From Sporolactobacillus shoreae (GTDB lineage: Bacteria; Bacillota; Bacilli; Bacillales; Sporolactobacillaceae), in the NCBI RefSeq assembly GCF_004684935.1, contig NZ_SRJD01000024.1:1-44288 (forward strand): a stretch of DNA of 44,288 nucleotides, written 5' to 3'. Shown here piece after piece: positions 16,679 through 25,075 of this stretch. Below the pieces are notes generated by a model. That model saw only the letters and a program-made list of their open reading frames with translations, was not told the DNA's origin and did no database searches. The translations under genes and the position numbers were made by a program. How positions within the stretch are numbered: position 1 is the first letter of the stretch; every line of letters starts with the position of its first letter.

Positions 16679-17125
16679 TTGAATCAAGGGATATCGGGAA
16701 AGCGGGCACTCTTTATTGTATTACTCGCCTGTTACTTAACGGTGCTGCTCATTCTCACGCTCTTCACACATAACTATTATACGTATGGAAAGTCAGTCAA
16801 CCTGGAAATTTTCAGCAGTGTTCGGCTGATGCTGAGAAGCCGGGATTCTCTGCTGATTTTGAAAAATGTGCTGGGAAATATTGCGCTGTTCATTCCTCTG
16901 GGTTTTTTGCTTCCCCTTGTATCGCTTCGAATGAGATTTTTTCTTTTGACTATTGGATGCGGCATTCTTTTCAGCCTGATGATTGAAACGGTGCAGTATT
17001 TATTTGCCGCGCGGATTTTTGATATCGATGATCTGCTGCTCAACGCAGCAGGAACAATCATCGGCCGTTTTCTTTACAGCGTCGGCCGCTTTTTCAGATA
17101 CAAAGTGATGATTTTTCTTTCATGA
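16679..17125 (+). CDS. VanZ-like family membrane protein
   Basis: A 148-residue protein with four helices and the VanZ signature: NVLGNIALFIPLGFLLPL, then SLMIETVQYLFAARIFDIDDLLLNAAGTIIG. VanZ confers low-level teicoplanin resistance in Tn1546, but most chromosomal relatives have unknown function. It starts with TTG 16679, eight bases after GGGGG; the ATG at 16672 is in another frame. Its last six bases overlap the end of the convergent thioredoxin-like gene. Confidence 0.82.
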   Translation: MNQGISGKRALFIVLLACYLTVLLILTLFTHNYYTYGKSVNLEIFSSVRLMLRSRDSLLILKNVLGNIALFIPLGFLLPLVSLRMRFFLLTIGCGILFSLMIETVQYLFAARIFDIDDLLLNAAGTIIGRFLYSVGRFFRYKVMIFLS

Positions 17126-17560
17126 TAATGACAGCAAACGGTCTGCGGCATCCCGGATTCGCATCACACCGCGCTCACCGAGATGGTATTCAGACAGTTG
17201 CCCGCGGCTGTCGAACAGATAATAAGCGGGAACAAAACGATTGCCAAAAGCATCCGCCAGTCGATGTCCGTTGTCAATCAGGACCGGTTCGCTGATCACG
17301 TATTCGGCGCAGACCCGGGCCACTTCATTAACATCAAGATCATTTTCAGACAGCGGCATATGAATCGCAATGATATTCATGATACCGGAATACCCATCGC
17401 GGATTGACTGAACAACCGGCAGCGAATGCTTGCATTTGAAGCAGCTGACCGACCAGAAATAAATCAGTGTTGGTTTACCAAGCAGACTTTCCCGGGTTAC
17501 CTGCCTGTTCATCCAATGGGTCGCCATTGACAGGTCGGGCAGGATCAGATTTTTTTTCAA
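17120..17560 (-). CDS. TlpA/ResA-like thioredoxin-fold protein
   Basis: A 146-residue AhpC/TSA-Redoxin type protein. The active site is SCFKCKHS (CxxC at about residues 35-38), with the cis-proline loop FVPAYYLFD (about 109-117). No signal peptide is seen, so it is probably cytoplasmic, unlike most ResA proteins. The FKC centre differs from the usual EPC. It overlaps the VanZ-like gene by 6 nt, tail to tail. Probably a thiol-disulfide reductase; partner unknown. Confidence 0.8.
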   Translation of the reverse strand: MKKNLILPDLSMATHWMNRQVTRESLLGKPTLIYFWSVSCFKCKHSLPVVQSIRDGYSGIMNIIAIHMPLSENDLDVNEVARVCAEYVISEPVLIDNGHRLADAFGNRFVPAYYLFDSRGQLSEYHLGERGVMRIRDAADRLLSLS

Positions 17561-17702
17561 AGATCATTCCTCCCAAATGGACCTCCCTGAAGGGGATGCC
17601 CTTACAGTTTATGCGGCGCATTGGCGAGCGTTAATCTTTACTTTAATCCGTCACTTTTGAGGGGAATCAGTCACTTTAAGTGGAGCCAGTGATTTAAAAA
17701 AA

Positions 17703-18914
17703 TTACTGCGCGCTTCCTAAGTTCTGTTTTACAGACAACCTGTTTTTCCTCGTGCGGATCTTTTGATGGATGACCGAACTGGCCGAGACAATAAGTAACA
17801 TTGCGGAGATACTATAGAACAGGCCGCCCTTGGGGACAGGCACGATCAGTGAGTTGCTGACAACCGGGCCGGCCATGGCTCCGATACTGTAACAAATACT
17901 CATCAGGATATTGCCGAGTGGGATCAGCGGGCGGTCCAGAATGGCACTGACATAGCTCATGCTGAGTGAGTACAGCGAACCGATCAGCATGCCTGCGGCC
18001 ATAAATGTGATGAAAAGCCCATAATAGCTCCCGGACATGACTCCTGAGAAAGCGAAGGCCGCGGCACCGGATAGTGAAAGTAGTGGAAGAAGAATTTTCC
18101 AGCCGATTCGGTCACCGATCATGCCGATCGGAAGCTGTGTCAGAAGCCCTCCGGCGATAAATACTGGAAGAAGCGAAGAAATATCATCCAGACCAAAACC
18201 ACTTCTCAAAGCGAAAACCGGAAAACTGTTATTGAGAGAGGCTTCCATAAAGCCATATCCGAAGGTCGCGACAAGCCCGGACCATACGGCGGCGGTCGCC
18301 CGCCCGTATCTCACAAAACCATTGACAAGGCTAATCTCCTGCTGAACGTTTTTTTCCGGATATTCATTTTTCAGCAGCAGCAGAGGGAACAGAAAGATGA
18401 GACAGAGCAATGCGCCCGTTATAAAGGGAACAGCTGTACCGAAAACAAGCAGACGGACGAGCAGCGGGCCTGCGGCAAACCCGAGGCCAAAGGACAATCC
18501 ATAGATCGCAATATTTCTTCCCCTTTTTTTATAAGGGCTTCCAATTGTGATCCAAGTTTGTGCGGCAAAGTGGAGCATGCTGTCACCAATGCCGACCACC
18601 AGTCGCAAAAGGAACCAGAAACCTAAATTAAACCAGAGCGGGAAAAGGCAAAGCGACACTGTGATCATCATCAGCCCCGTGAATAGGAAGGTTTTGTAGC
18701 CTAATTTCTGCATGGGTTTTTCCATAAAAGGAAGGGTCAGCAGCATCCCGAGATAAAGCGCGGTCGTTCCCGCGCCGTTGATGATGACGGGCACGCCCTC
18801 CTTTTCCAGCAGAGAGGCAATTAACGGAAGCAGCATGCCTTCAGCCGTGCCGCAGATAAACACAGAACCAATTAATAATGATAAACGAAACGAATCATAA
18901 AAACGGGAAGTCAT
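17703..18914 (-). CDS. MFS transporter (YfkF-like)
   Basis: A 403-residue major facilitator with about twelve helices. A long central loop after helix 6 (LLLKNEYPEKNVQQE) and the loop GDRIGWK between helices 8 and 9 fit an MFS drug-efflux-like architecture. Position next to the YihY gene parallels B. subtilis yfkF. The substrate cannot be told. It starts at ATG 18914 after AAAGGAAA. It follows the nitrilase gene on the same strand with a 57-nt gap. Confidence 0.85.
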   Translation of the reverse strand: MTSRFYDSFRLSLLIGSVFICGTAEGMLLPLIASLLEKEGVPVIINGAGTTALYLGMLLTLPFMEKPMQKLGYKTFLFTGLMMITVSLCLFPLWFNLGFWFLLRLVVGIGDSMLHFAAQTWITIGSPYKKRGRNIAIYGLSFGLGFAAGPLLVRLLVFGTAVPFITGALLCLIFLFPLLLLKNEYPEKNVQQEISLVNGFVRYGRATAAVWSGLVATFGYGFMEASLNNSFPVFALRSGFGLDDISSLLPVFIAGGLLTQLPIGMIGDRIGWKILLPLLSLSGAAAFAFSGVMSGSYYGLFITFMAAGMLIGSLYSLSMSYVSAILDRPLIPLGNILMSICYSIGAMAGPVVSNSLIVPVPKGGLFYSISAMLLIVSASSVIHQKIRTRKNRLSVKQNLGSAQ

Positions 18915-18971
18915 TCGAATTTCCTTTCACAAGTGAGTTGGGCGGTTAATGAGGGGCTGACAGAAGCTCAT

Positions 18972-19748
18972 TCAATACAGTTCGGGCCTGCGGTCTTCAA
19001 AAACAGGAATGCGGGACCGGATTGTGTCGATGGCAGAAAGATCAATGTCCGCCGTGATCACAGATTCTTCTTCGCCAGCCTCGGCAAGAATCTCCCCCCA
19101 GGGACTGATCACCATCGAGTGTCCGGCAAATTCATTATCCGGATCGCTGCCTGCGCGGTTGCAGGCGATGACATAGGATTGATTTTCAATCGCCCGGCAG
19201 GTAAGCAAAGTGCGCCAGTGATCCAGCCGCGGTTTTGGCCACTCGGCAGGAATAAAGAGAAGCCTGGCGCCTGAAAGGACGTGTTTCCGTATCCATTCAG
19301 GGAAGCGGATGTCGTAGCAGATAAAGCCGGCCGCCTGAACACCGTCAAGAGAAAAAAGGCCGTCCTGATCCCCCGCGGTCAGATATTTTTCTTCATTCAT
19401 TAAACGAAAAAGGTGGACTTTGCTGTATTCTTTAATACAATTGCCTGCTCGGTCGAAAGCGATGAACGTATTGAATATGCCCTGTTCCGTTTTACGGGCA
19501 ATCGAGCCAGCGATGATGTTCACCTGATTTTCTTTCGCCCATCCCCCGGCTATTCTTTTTATGTTTTCTCCGTTATTGTCCGTTGTTTCCTGAAGATGTT
19601 CCAGATCATAACCTGTGGTCCACAGCTCCGGAAGTAGGATTGTGTCAATGTTTTCCTTTAACACACTGTCGATCATTTTTTTCGACTGATGAACATTTTT
19701 CTCTGGATCTCCGAAAGCGACGTCCAGCTGTATGAGTGCAATTTTCAT
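18972..19748 (-). CDS. Carbon-nitrogen hydrolase, omega-amidase type (MtnU-like)
   Basis: A 258-residue nitrilase-superfamily enzyme with the Glu-Lys-Cys triad in LLPELWTTGYD (Glu about 42), EYSKVHLFRLM (Lys about 110) and GFICYDIRFPEW (Cys about 145). Omega-amidases hydrolyse 2-oxo acid monoamides such as ketoglutaramate. In Bacilli the MtnU protein sits beside the methionine-salvage transaminase MtnE, matching the divergent aminotransferase next door. The frame extends to 19853, but GGAGG is seven bases before ATG 19748 (MKIALIQLD), the typical family start. Confidence 0.85.
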   Translation of the reverse strand: MKIALIQLDVAFGDPEKNVHQSKKMIDSVLKENIDTILLPELWTTGYDLEHLQETTDNNGENIKRIAGGWAKENQVNIIAGSIARKTEQGIFNTFIAFDRAGNCIKEYSKVHLFRLMNEEKYLTAGDQDGLFSLDGVQAAGFICYDIRFPEWIRKHVLSGARLLFIPAEWPKPRLDHWRTLLTCRAIENQSYVIACNRAGSDPDNEFAGHSMVISPWGEILAEAGEEESVITADIDLSAIDTIRSRIPVFEDRRPELY

Positions 19749-19898
19749 CTTAGTTCCTCCAATAACAAAAAAGGCATATGGATCAGGCTTTACAAATTCC
19801 TTTTTTTCTTCGACAATGACATTAACTCTTCTATTTATTATATCCGTAATCAAGCGTGATTGAAAATGATCTAAAATGCTCAGTGAGGTGTGATTTTC

Positions 19899-21074
19899 AT
19901 GGTTAACTATTCAAAATCAAATGCCCTGAATCGGCTTCCTAAACAATTTTTTGCCGATCTCGTGGTGAAAACGAATGCCGCCATTGCCAAGGGCTACGAT
20001 GTCATCAATCTGGGGCAGGGCAACCCGGATCAGCCGACACCGGAACACATCGTGCGCGCGCTGCAGAAAGCCGCAGAGAATCCGCTGTACCATAAATATT
20101 CTCCGTTTCGGGGTTACGACTTTCTAAAAGAAGCGATCGCGACTTTCTATAAGCGTGAATACAATGTCGATCTTGATCCGAAAACGGAAGTTGCCATTTT
20201 GTTTGGTTCTAAAACAGGGCTGGTTGAAATCGGCGAATGCCTGCTGAACAGCGGAGACACGGTGCTGATGCCTGATCCGGGCTATCCGGATTATCTGTCC
20301 GGATTCGCACTGGCCAATCTGAAGATTGAAAAAATGCCGCTTCTTAGAGAGAATGCTTTTCTCCCTGATTACGTGTCGATTCCGGAAAATGTGCTGGAGC
20401 AGGCGAAACTGATGTTTCTCAACTATCCGAACAATCCGACCGCGGTTACGGCGCCCGCGGATTTCTTTGAGGAGACGGTAGCCACTGCTGAAAAACATAA
20501 TATTTGTGTTGTTCATGATTTTGCGTATGGCGCGCTCGGCTTTGACGGAATAAAGCCACGCAGCTTTCTGCAGACTCCAGGCGCGAAAGATGTCGGCATT
20601 GAAATGTACACTCTTTCGAAGACTTATAACATGGCTGGGTGGCGCGTTGGTTTCGCCCTTGGCAATCCGAGCGTGATCGAGGCCATTGAACTGATTCAGG
20701 ATCATTATTATGTCAGCCTGTTCGGCGGGATTCAGGAAGCGAGCGCCCAGGCGTTGCTCGGGCCGCAGGACTGCGTCCGTGAATTGGTCCAGCGCTATGA
20801 GACGAGGCGGAATGCGTTCTTTGATGCTGCTCATAAAATAGGCTGGAACGCGGCGCCTTCAGAGGGATCTTTCTTCGGCTGGCTGCCGGTTCCGGAGGGC
20901 TTTAATTCCGAATCATTTTTTGAATATGTCTTGGACAAGGCGCACGTTGTTCTCGCACCGGGCATTGGGTTCGGATCCCAGGGCGGGCAGTATATCCGCG
21001 TCGGACTATTGACCGAGCCCGAACGCTTGGCCGAAGCCGCCTGGCGGATCGGAGAGCTGCATCTTTTTGACTGA
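19899..21074 (+). CDS. PLP-dependent class I/II aminotransferase (MtnE-like)
   Basis: A 391-residue fold-type I aminotransferase. NLGQGNPDQPTP is near the N-terminus, NYPNNPTA is mid-protein, the PLP lysine is in YTLSKTYNMAGWRVGF (about residue 235), and the carboxylate-binding Arg is in YIRVGLLTEPERL. It resembles MtnE/YkrV, which transaminates KMTB to methionine with glutamine. Its divergent nitrilase neighbour would remove the resulting ketoglutaramate. GAGGTG is eight bases before ATG 19899; the GTG at 19890 is part of that site and is rejected. No S-box or T-box is visible in the 150-nt divergent region. Confidence 0.85.
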   Translation: MVNYSKSNALNRLPKQFFADLVVKTNAAIAKGYDVINLGQGNPDQPTPEHIVRALQKAAENPLYHKYSPFRGYDFLKEAIATFYKREYNVDLDPKTEVAILFGSKTGLVEIGECLLNSGDTVLMPDPGYPDYLSGFALANLKIEKMPLLRENAFLPDYVSIPENVLEQAKLMFLNYPNNPTAVTAPADFFEETVATAEKHNICVVHDFAYGALGFDGIKPRSFLQTPGAKDVGIEMYTLSKTYNMAGWRVGFALGNPSVIEAIELIQDHYYVSLFGGIQEASAQALLGPQDCVRELVQRYETRRNAFFDAAHKIGWNAAPSEGSFFGWLPVPEGFNSESFFEYVLDKAHVVLAPGIGFGSQGGQYIRVGLLTEPERLAEAAWRIGELHLFD

Positions 21075-21092
21075 AGCTTTTACAATGAATTT

Positions 21093-21126
21093 CGCCGGCA
21101 CATGACGTGCCGGCGTTCTTTTTTTG
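21093..21126 (+). terminator. Terminator after the MtnE-like gene
   Basis: A perfect 9-bp stem (CGCCGGCAC / GTGCCGGCG) with loop ATGAC, followed by TTCTTTTTTT. The DNA after it resembles that after the terminator at 7185. Confidence 0.9.
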
Positions 21127-21370
21127 AAGGACAAGAAAGTATAAAATGATCGATGGATTCAATCTGCCGAATATACATTCGGACTCAGACGCGGAGGTGC
21201 GAGACGCCTGCGGGACAGCGAGCCAAGTGAGACCCCACAGTGAGGGAACCGAGCGAGGAGGCTCACGGATCGCCCGCGGCAAGCGAGCAGCCGAAGCGTC
21301 GCCGGAAGAAGGCAAAACAATGCGTATCACGGGTTTTTAGGACTGGGCGATTTTTGCCCGGTTTTTCTTA
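21127..21370 (+). repeat. Dispersed repeat, subtype 2, copy C
   Basis: The core 21191-21299 has four differences from copy B over 109 bp. The tail 21345-21370 includes GGGCGATTTTTGCCC and a T-rich end, a terminator-like hairpin also found in copy B. Like copy B it begins just after a gene terminator. Confidence 0.78.
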
Positions 21371-21372
21371 AT

Positions 21373-21450
21373 GGCTCCGTTAAAAATCAATGTTGCTTTT
21401 GCTGCTCTATTGATTGGAACGGAAAAGAATAGACAAGTTTTAACAAAGCC
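21373..21450 (+). repeat. MITE-like repeat, copy F, internally deleted
   Basis: 78 bp beginning GGCTCCGTTAAAAATCAATG and ending TTTTAACAAAGCC, with TTGATTGGAACGG inside. Both ends of subtype 1 are kept but the GC-rich core is gone. Flanking 8-mers are only partly alike (5 of 8). Confidence 0.7.
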
Positions 21451-21506
21451 TTTTGGATAAATTTTCTCTCCAGTGAAGAGAATAAGGGAAAAAGGAGCGA
21501 TCCGAC

Positions 21507-22286
21507 ATGAAAAACATCCCTTTCTTCCTCTTCTTCTTGGTCATCGCACTCTGTTTTACGCAGGCCGCCCACGCTAAAAACGTACTGACGAATAAGCTTC
21601 CCGATCATGTGATTGATATTTCCAAGGAGAATACTTATCCGAATCCATCTCATGACACTTCGGAACTGGTGCCCGGTGGTCCCACGCAATCACTTCTGAA
21701 GACAGCAAATGTTCCGATTGAAAATCCGACGCTGATCAAACTCCTGAATGAGTCATCGATCCGCCCCTCAAAATGGTCGATCGGTTATTCGGCTAAAATT
21801 TATCTGGGGGAATGGCCGCTGAATTACGTGTCCAATGAAACTTCCGTGAACTGGGAATATAAAAAAATCAATGATAATGCTGTGGACGCCCGGGGCAGCA
21901 AAGAAGGACAAAAGTTGCTCTATATTCAAAAGATAGAGACGCGGATTACCGGCGGACTGACGGCGAATGTTCCAAAAAAAGATGAAGTAAACCAGTTGAT
22001 TATGGCAAAGGCGATGCAAAAGGTACATCTGCCCATCTCTTTTTCAACAATTATCGGAAGTGGTACAAAGATTGACCGACCCTATCAGGTTCAGGCCAAA
22101 CAGATCGGCCATCTCTACGGGTATGTACCCGCAGTCAATGAAAAAGGGAAAATTACTTATGGCGAGGTTTATCTGGTGCTGAAGGGCGGCAAAGCAAGCC
22201 TAGATGTGAAGAACGTCATGCAGCAGGGTATTGGCGCATGGATGCCGATTCAGGATCACGTGTCGCTGCGCTACCTCGCACAATAA
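21507..22286 (+). CDS. yfkD: YfkD-like secreted protein
   Basis: A 259-residue protein with a signal peptide (about residues 1-23, ending AAHAKN). It matches the YfkD family by its pattern TKLPDHVIDISKEN..PNPS, P-KWSIGYSA-IYLGEWPLNY-S-ETS-NWEY, and PYQVQAKQIGHLYGYVP. It is exported or anchored outside the membrane. Function is unknown, although the gene is conserved in Bacillales next to pdaA. AAGGAG precedes ATG 21507. A truncated repeat (copy D) begins six bases after its stop, and no terminator is visible. Confidence 0.85.
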   Translation: MKNIPFFLFFLVIALCFTQAAHAKNVLTNKLPDHVIDISKENTYPNPSHDTSELVPGGPTQSLLKTANVPIENPTLIKLLNESSIRPSKWSIGYSAKIYLGEWPLNYVSNETSVNWEYKKINDNAVDARGSKEGQKLLYIQKIETRITGGLTANVPKKDEVNQLIMAKAMQKVHLPISFSTIIGSGTKIDRPYQVQAKQIGHLYGYVPAVNEKGKITYGEVYLVLKGGKASLDVKNVMQQGIGAWMPIQDHVSLRYLAQ

Positions 22287-22292
22287 CGTTCC

Positions 22293-22411
22293 CCTCCTCG
22301 CTCGGTGCCCTCGCTGTGGGGTCTCACTTGGCTCGCTGATCCCGCAGGAGTCTCGCGCCTTCCGCTCCGATCAACGGAGGGGCAAAAACAACATTGAATT
22401 TAAACATAGCC
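22293..22411 (-). repeat. MITE-like repeat, copy D, one end truncated
   Basis: 119 bp with three differences from 2575-2693 of copy A. The right inverted end (...TTTAAACATAGCC) is intact. The other end is cut abruptly seven bases after the yfkD stop, so it is a deletion remnant. Confidence 0.85.
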
Positions 22412-22477
22412 AATGAAAAATAAATCCTTTCTGTGCTACAGTTAAAAGTAAAACAGTAGTGTTAGGGGATGGGGACA

Positions 22478-22693
22478 ATGGGGAGAGCCGTGCATTCGAA
22501 AAAAGATCAGGTTGTCTATCTGAAGGACAGGATCCGGCTGATCGCGTACATGGTCCAAGCGCTGGACGGCGAGACGGCGCAGGCGGAGGATCTGGACAAA
22601 CTGCTCGAGATGATGAATGAATTTGAGATCCGGATCCGCCGTTTCCGCGATGACTGGAAGGAAAATCTGACGTGCGATGAACACATAAAATAA
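22478..22693 (+). CDS. SE1561 family protein (YfjT-like)
   Basis: A 71-residue, highly charged, helical protein with VYLKDRIRLIAYMVQALD and LDKLLEMMNEFEIRIRRFRDDW, matching the SE1561/YfjT family found in front of pdaA in Bacillales. It is cytoplasmic and of unknown function. AGGGG at 22464-22468 favours ATG 22478 (9-nt gap) over ATG 22469. It lies 40 nt before pdaA and is possibly co-transcribed. Confidence 0.8.
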   Translation: MGRAVHSKKDQVVYLKDRIRLIAYMVQALDGETAQAEDLDKLLEMMNEFEIRIRRFRDDWKENLTCDEHIK

Positions 22694-22733
22694 AAACGAA
22701 CAGGTCACTCTAACATCTGAGGGGTGATCGGAC

Positions 22734-23513
22734 TTGAGAAAAATAGTTCTGGCTTTACTTATTGCGGTGATCGGATTTGTCTGGAGCCCGGGGCCGGGAT
22801 CGGCGGCAGACTGGTATTTTAAACCGGCAAAAAATAATCAGCCGGCGACAACGGAACCGGAATACGAAGCTCTGCTTAAGAAATATGACGGTATTTATAT
22901 CGGGAATACGACAAAAAAGAATATCTATCTGACATTTGATAACGGTTATGAGGCCGGCTATACGCCGAAAATTCTTGATACGCTGAAAAAGGAAAAAGTG
23001 CCGGCGACATTTTTTGTGACGGGCCACTATATTACCGACCAGCCGGCGCTCGTGAAAAGGATGGTCGAAGAGGGCCATATCATCGGCAATCATTCCTGGG
23101 GGCATCCGGATCTCTCAAAGGTCAGTGATGAAAAGTATGAGCAGGAACTGTTGAAACTGAAACAGGCCTACACAAAGTTGACTGGCAAGGAAAAAATGAT
23201 TTACCTGCGCCCTCCGCGGGGAACGTTCAGCGAGCGTTCACTCAGGCTGGCCGATGAAGCCGGTTATGTCAGTGTATTCTGGTCGGCGGCCTATAAAGAC
23301 TGGGTACGTGACGAGCAACATGGAGCCGACTACGCGTATCAGCATATTATGAACCGGATCCATCCGGGGGCCATTGTGCTGCTTCATACGGTTTCAAGTG
23401 ACAACTCCGAAGCACTTCCCCGGGTTATTCATGACCTTAAAAAACAGGGCTATTCTTTCCATAGCCTTGACGAACTGATGGCGGAGAAATCACTGCCTGG
23501 CCATACCCACTGA
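22734..23513 (+). CDS. pdaA: PdaA, delta-lactam-biosynthetic N-acetylmuramic acid deacetylase
   Basis: A 259-residue polysaccharide deacetylase with a signal peptide (about residues 1-24, GPGSAAD). The NodB-like domain has TFDNGYEAGYT (the metal-site DNG in place of the usual TFDD, typical of PdaA), HIIGNHSWGHPDL (His-x3-His ligands), RPPRGTFS, and a late HPGAIVLLHTVS. PdaA removes the acetyl group from muramic acid after CwlD action, producing muramic-delta-lactam in the spore cortex, which is needed for germination. It starts with TTG 22734, seven bases after GGGGTG. In B. subtilis pdaA is forespore (sigma-G) expressed; I could not find a convincing sigma-G promoter here. Confidence 0.93.
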   Translation: MRKIVLALLIAVIGFVWSPGPGSAADWYFKPAKNNQPATTEPEYEALLKKYDGIYIGNTTKKNIYLTFDNGYEAGYTPKILDTLKKEKVPATFFVTGHYITDQPALVKRMVEEGHIIGNHSWGHPDLSKVSDEKYEQELLKLKQAYTKLTGKEKMIYLRPPRGTFSERSLRLADEAGYVSVFWSAAYKDWVRDEQHGADYAYQHIMNRIHPGAIVLLHTVSSDNSEALPRVIHDLKKQGYSFHSLDELMAEKSLPGHTH

Positions 23514-23522
23514 TTTCTTATC

Positions 23523-23562
23523 CCTTCTGATGGAAAATAACAATCTGTCAGAAGGCTTTTTG
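23523..23562 (+). terminator. Terminator after pdaA
   Basis: CCTTCTGA (23523-23530) pairs with TCAGAAGG (23548-23555), followed by CTTTTTG. Confidence 0.8.
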
Positions 23563-23564
23563 TT

Positions 23565-23639
23565 GGTTATGTTGAAATTCAATGTTGATTTTGCCCCTCC
23601 TGATTGGAGCGAAAAACAAAAGACACGTTTAATAAGGCC
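23565..23639 (+). repeat. MITE-like repeat, copy G, internally deleted
   Basis: 75 bp beginning GGTTATGTTGAAATTCAATG and ending CGTTTAATAAGGCC, with TGATTGGAGCG inside. The termini are kept and the core is lost, as in copy F. No target duplication is visible. Confidence 0.65.
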
Positions 23640-23672
23640 CAGCAAAAAAATGTCTTTTTTTGTCATGCAAAG

Positions 23673-23860
23673 TTATGAACACAATCCACAGATCTATCCA
23701 CAGGCTTGACAATTATTATAGTTGTTTTTAGTGGATTTCAATGATGTTATCCACACAATCCACATCAGATCGAATAATTATCTACAAAATTAATCACAAT
23801 TCGACTTTACGCTTTCTTTACAATTGGCGTGGCTTTGTATCAGTTATCCACTTATCCACA
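23673..23860 (+). other. Cluster of DnaA boxes in an AT-rich gap
   Basis: Perfect TTATCCACA occurs at 23747-23755 and 23852-23860. One-mismatch boxes are at 23694-23702 (CTATCCACA), 23778-23786 (TTATCTACA) and 23844-23852 (TTATCCACT). Two-mismatch boxes are at 23673, 23682 and 23756. All eight are on the plus strand within 188 bp. The surrounding DNA is AT-rich, as is 23885-23965. No dnaA, dnaN or plasmid replication gene is nearby, and the cluster precedes recX. Confidence 0.8.
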
Positions 23861-24047
23861 GAGTTATTGACAATTCAAAATCTGCTGACCTCGTATATTC
23901 AGAATAGTAAATTAAATAATTCGATGACTGTGCGATAATTAAGGTATAATATATAACAATAAAGTCATCGGGGCTGTCATTAAACAGTGTTCCCAGGTAG
24001 TCCCTCATCGGGAAATAATACAGATGATTGACGAGAGGATGAAAAGA

Positions 24048-24863
24048 ATGCCTGTGATCATCCAGATCAGGACGGATGAAAAAGAGAAAGGTTTTTATAA
24101 CATAGAAGTTGCACGCGATGACGGGCAGACAATGACATTGAATGTCCACGAGGATGTTCTGGTACAAGACGAATTGAGAAAAGGGCTTCCTCTGTCGGAA
24201 AGCCGGCTGGACGGCCTGCGCCGGGAAGCGGAGGGCATTCGCGCTTACCACGCCGGTTTGCGCTACCTTTCATACCGTATGCGAAGCAACCAGGAAATGC
24301 GGCAATATCTTGAAAAAAAGGAATTCAGCGTGGGACAGATCGCTGACGCGCTTCAGCGACTGAAAGATGAGAAATTGCTGGACGATCAGGCGTTTGCTGA
24401 ATCTTTTATACGAACGAGGATTCAGCTTTCGACAAAGGGTCCTCAGATGATTTATCGCGAACTGCTGCAGGCGGGAGTAGATCAGGAAATTGCTGCTGAA
24501 TCGGACACTATGTTTCCGGAAGAGGAGCAGATGGATCATGCCAGAAAATATCTCACTAAGCAGTTGGCGTCAGTCAAAAACAAAAAGTCTTCCATGGAAG
24601 CCAAACAGGTGCTCTCGCGTCTCTTAATGCAAAGAGGCTATTCACGGAAAATCTCCGACCAGGTCATCGGCGAATTGAAGGAATTTCTTGAGGATAATGA
24701 AAAGAGCGCGCTCGCGTATCAAGGCGATAAAGCGATGCAGAAATTCAAAAAATTGACCGGCGCGGAGTTCACACAGAAAGTCAGGGCATATCTTTACCGA
24801 AAGGGTTTCCCGTCCGAAGAAATTGTAGCTTTTATTGAAGAGCGGACCGGCGGAAATCTATAA
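24048..24863 (+). CDS. recX: RecX, regulator of RecA
   Basis: A 271-residue RecX protein with three-helix repeats: LRYLSYRMRSNQEMRQYLEKK (repeat 1), QIADALQRLKDEKLLDDQAFAESFIRTR (repeat 2 signature) and LMQRGYSRKISDQVIGEL near the C-terminus. It binds RecA filaments and modulates their growth. Its length matches Bacillus RecX, longer than in enterics. GAGAGG at 24033-24038 gives ATG 24048 a 9-nt gap; ATGs at 24024 and 24039 lie at or before that site. A TATAAT at 23945-23950 may be its promoter. No LexA box was seen. Confidence 0.9.
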   Translation: MPVIIQIRTDEKEKGFYNIEVARDDGQTMTLNVHEDVLVQDELRKGLPLSESRLDGLRREAEGIRAYHAGLRYLSYRMRSNQEMRQYLEKKEFSVGQIADALQRLKDEKLLDDQAFAESFIRTRIQLSTKGPQMIYRELLQAGVDQEIAAESDTMFPEEEQMDHARKYLTKQLASVKNKKSSMEAKQVLSRLLMQRGYSRKISDQVIGELKEFLEDNEKSALAYQGDKAMQKFKKLTGAEFTQKVRAYLYRKGFPSEEIVAFIEERTGGNL

Positions 24864-24867
24864 TTAT

Positions 24868-25036
24868 GGCTAAGTTTAAATTCAATGTTTTTTTGCACCT
24901 CCGTTGATTGGAGCGGAAGGCATGAGACTCCTGCGGGATCAGCGAGCCTTCTGGCCTTGCAGCGAGGGCACCGAGCGGGAGCGCCCGCGGAAAGGAACGC
25001 CTGGAGCGAAAAACCACAGACAAATTTAACAAATCC
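24868..25036 (+). repeat. MITE-like repeat, copy E
   Basis: 169 bp with left end GGCTAAGTTTAAATTCAATG and right end ATTTAACAAATCC, and the GC-rich core between. Flanks ATAATTAT (24860-24867) and ATAATTGA (25037-25044) agree in six of eight bases, consistent with a decayed target duplication. It begins four bases after the recX stop. Confidence 0.8.
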
Positions 25037-25075
25037 ATAATTGAAGTAAATTTAGGCAGGGAAGGGGACAGATAA

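Noticed and set aside
16679-17125. VanZ-like gene as a glycopeptide-resistance determinant
   Set aside because: No vanA/B/H/X genes are nearby; chromosomal VanZ-like proteins are common in Bacillales without a known resistance role.
17640-17700. Imperfect 21-bp repeats around TCACTTTTGAGG after the MFS gene
   Set aside because: Only about two diverged units can be aligned; too weak to call a repeat.
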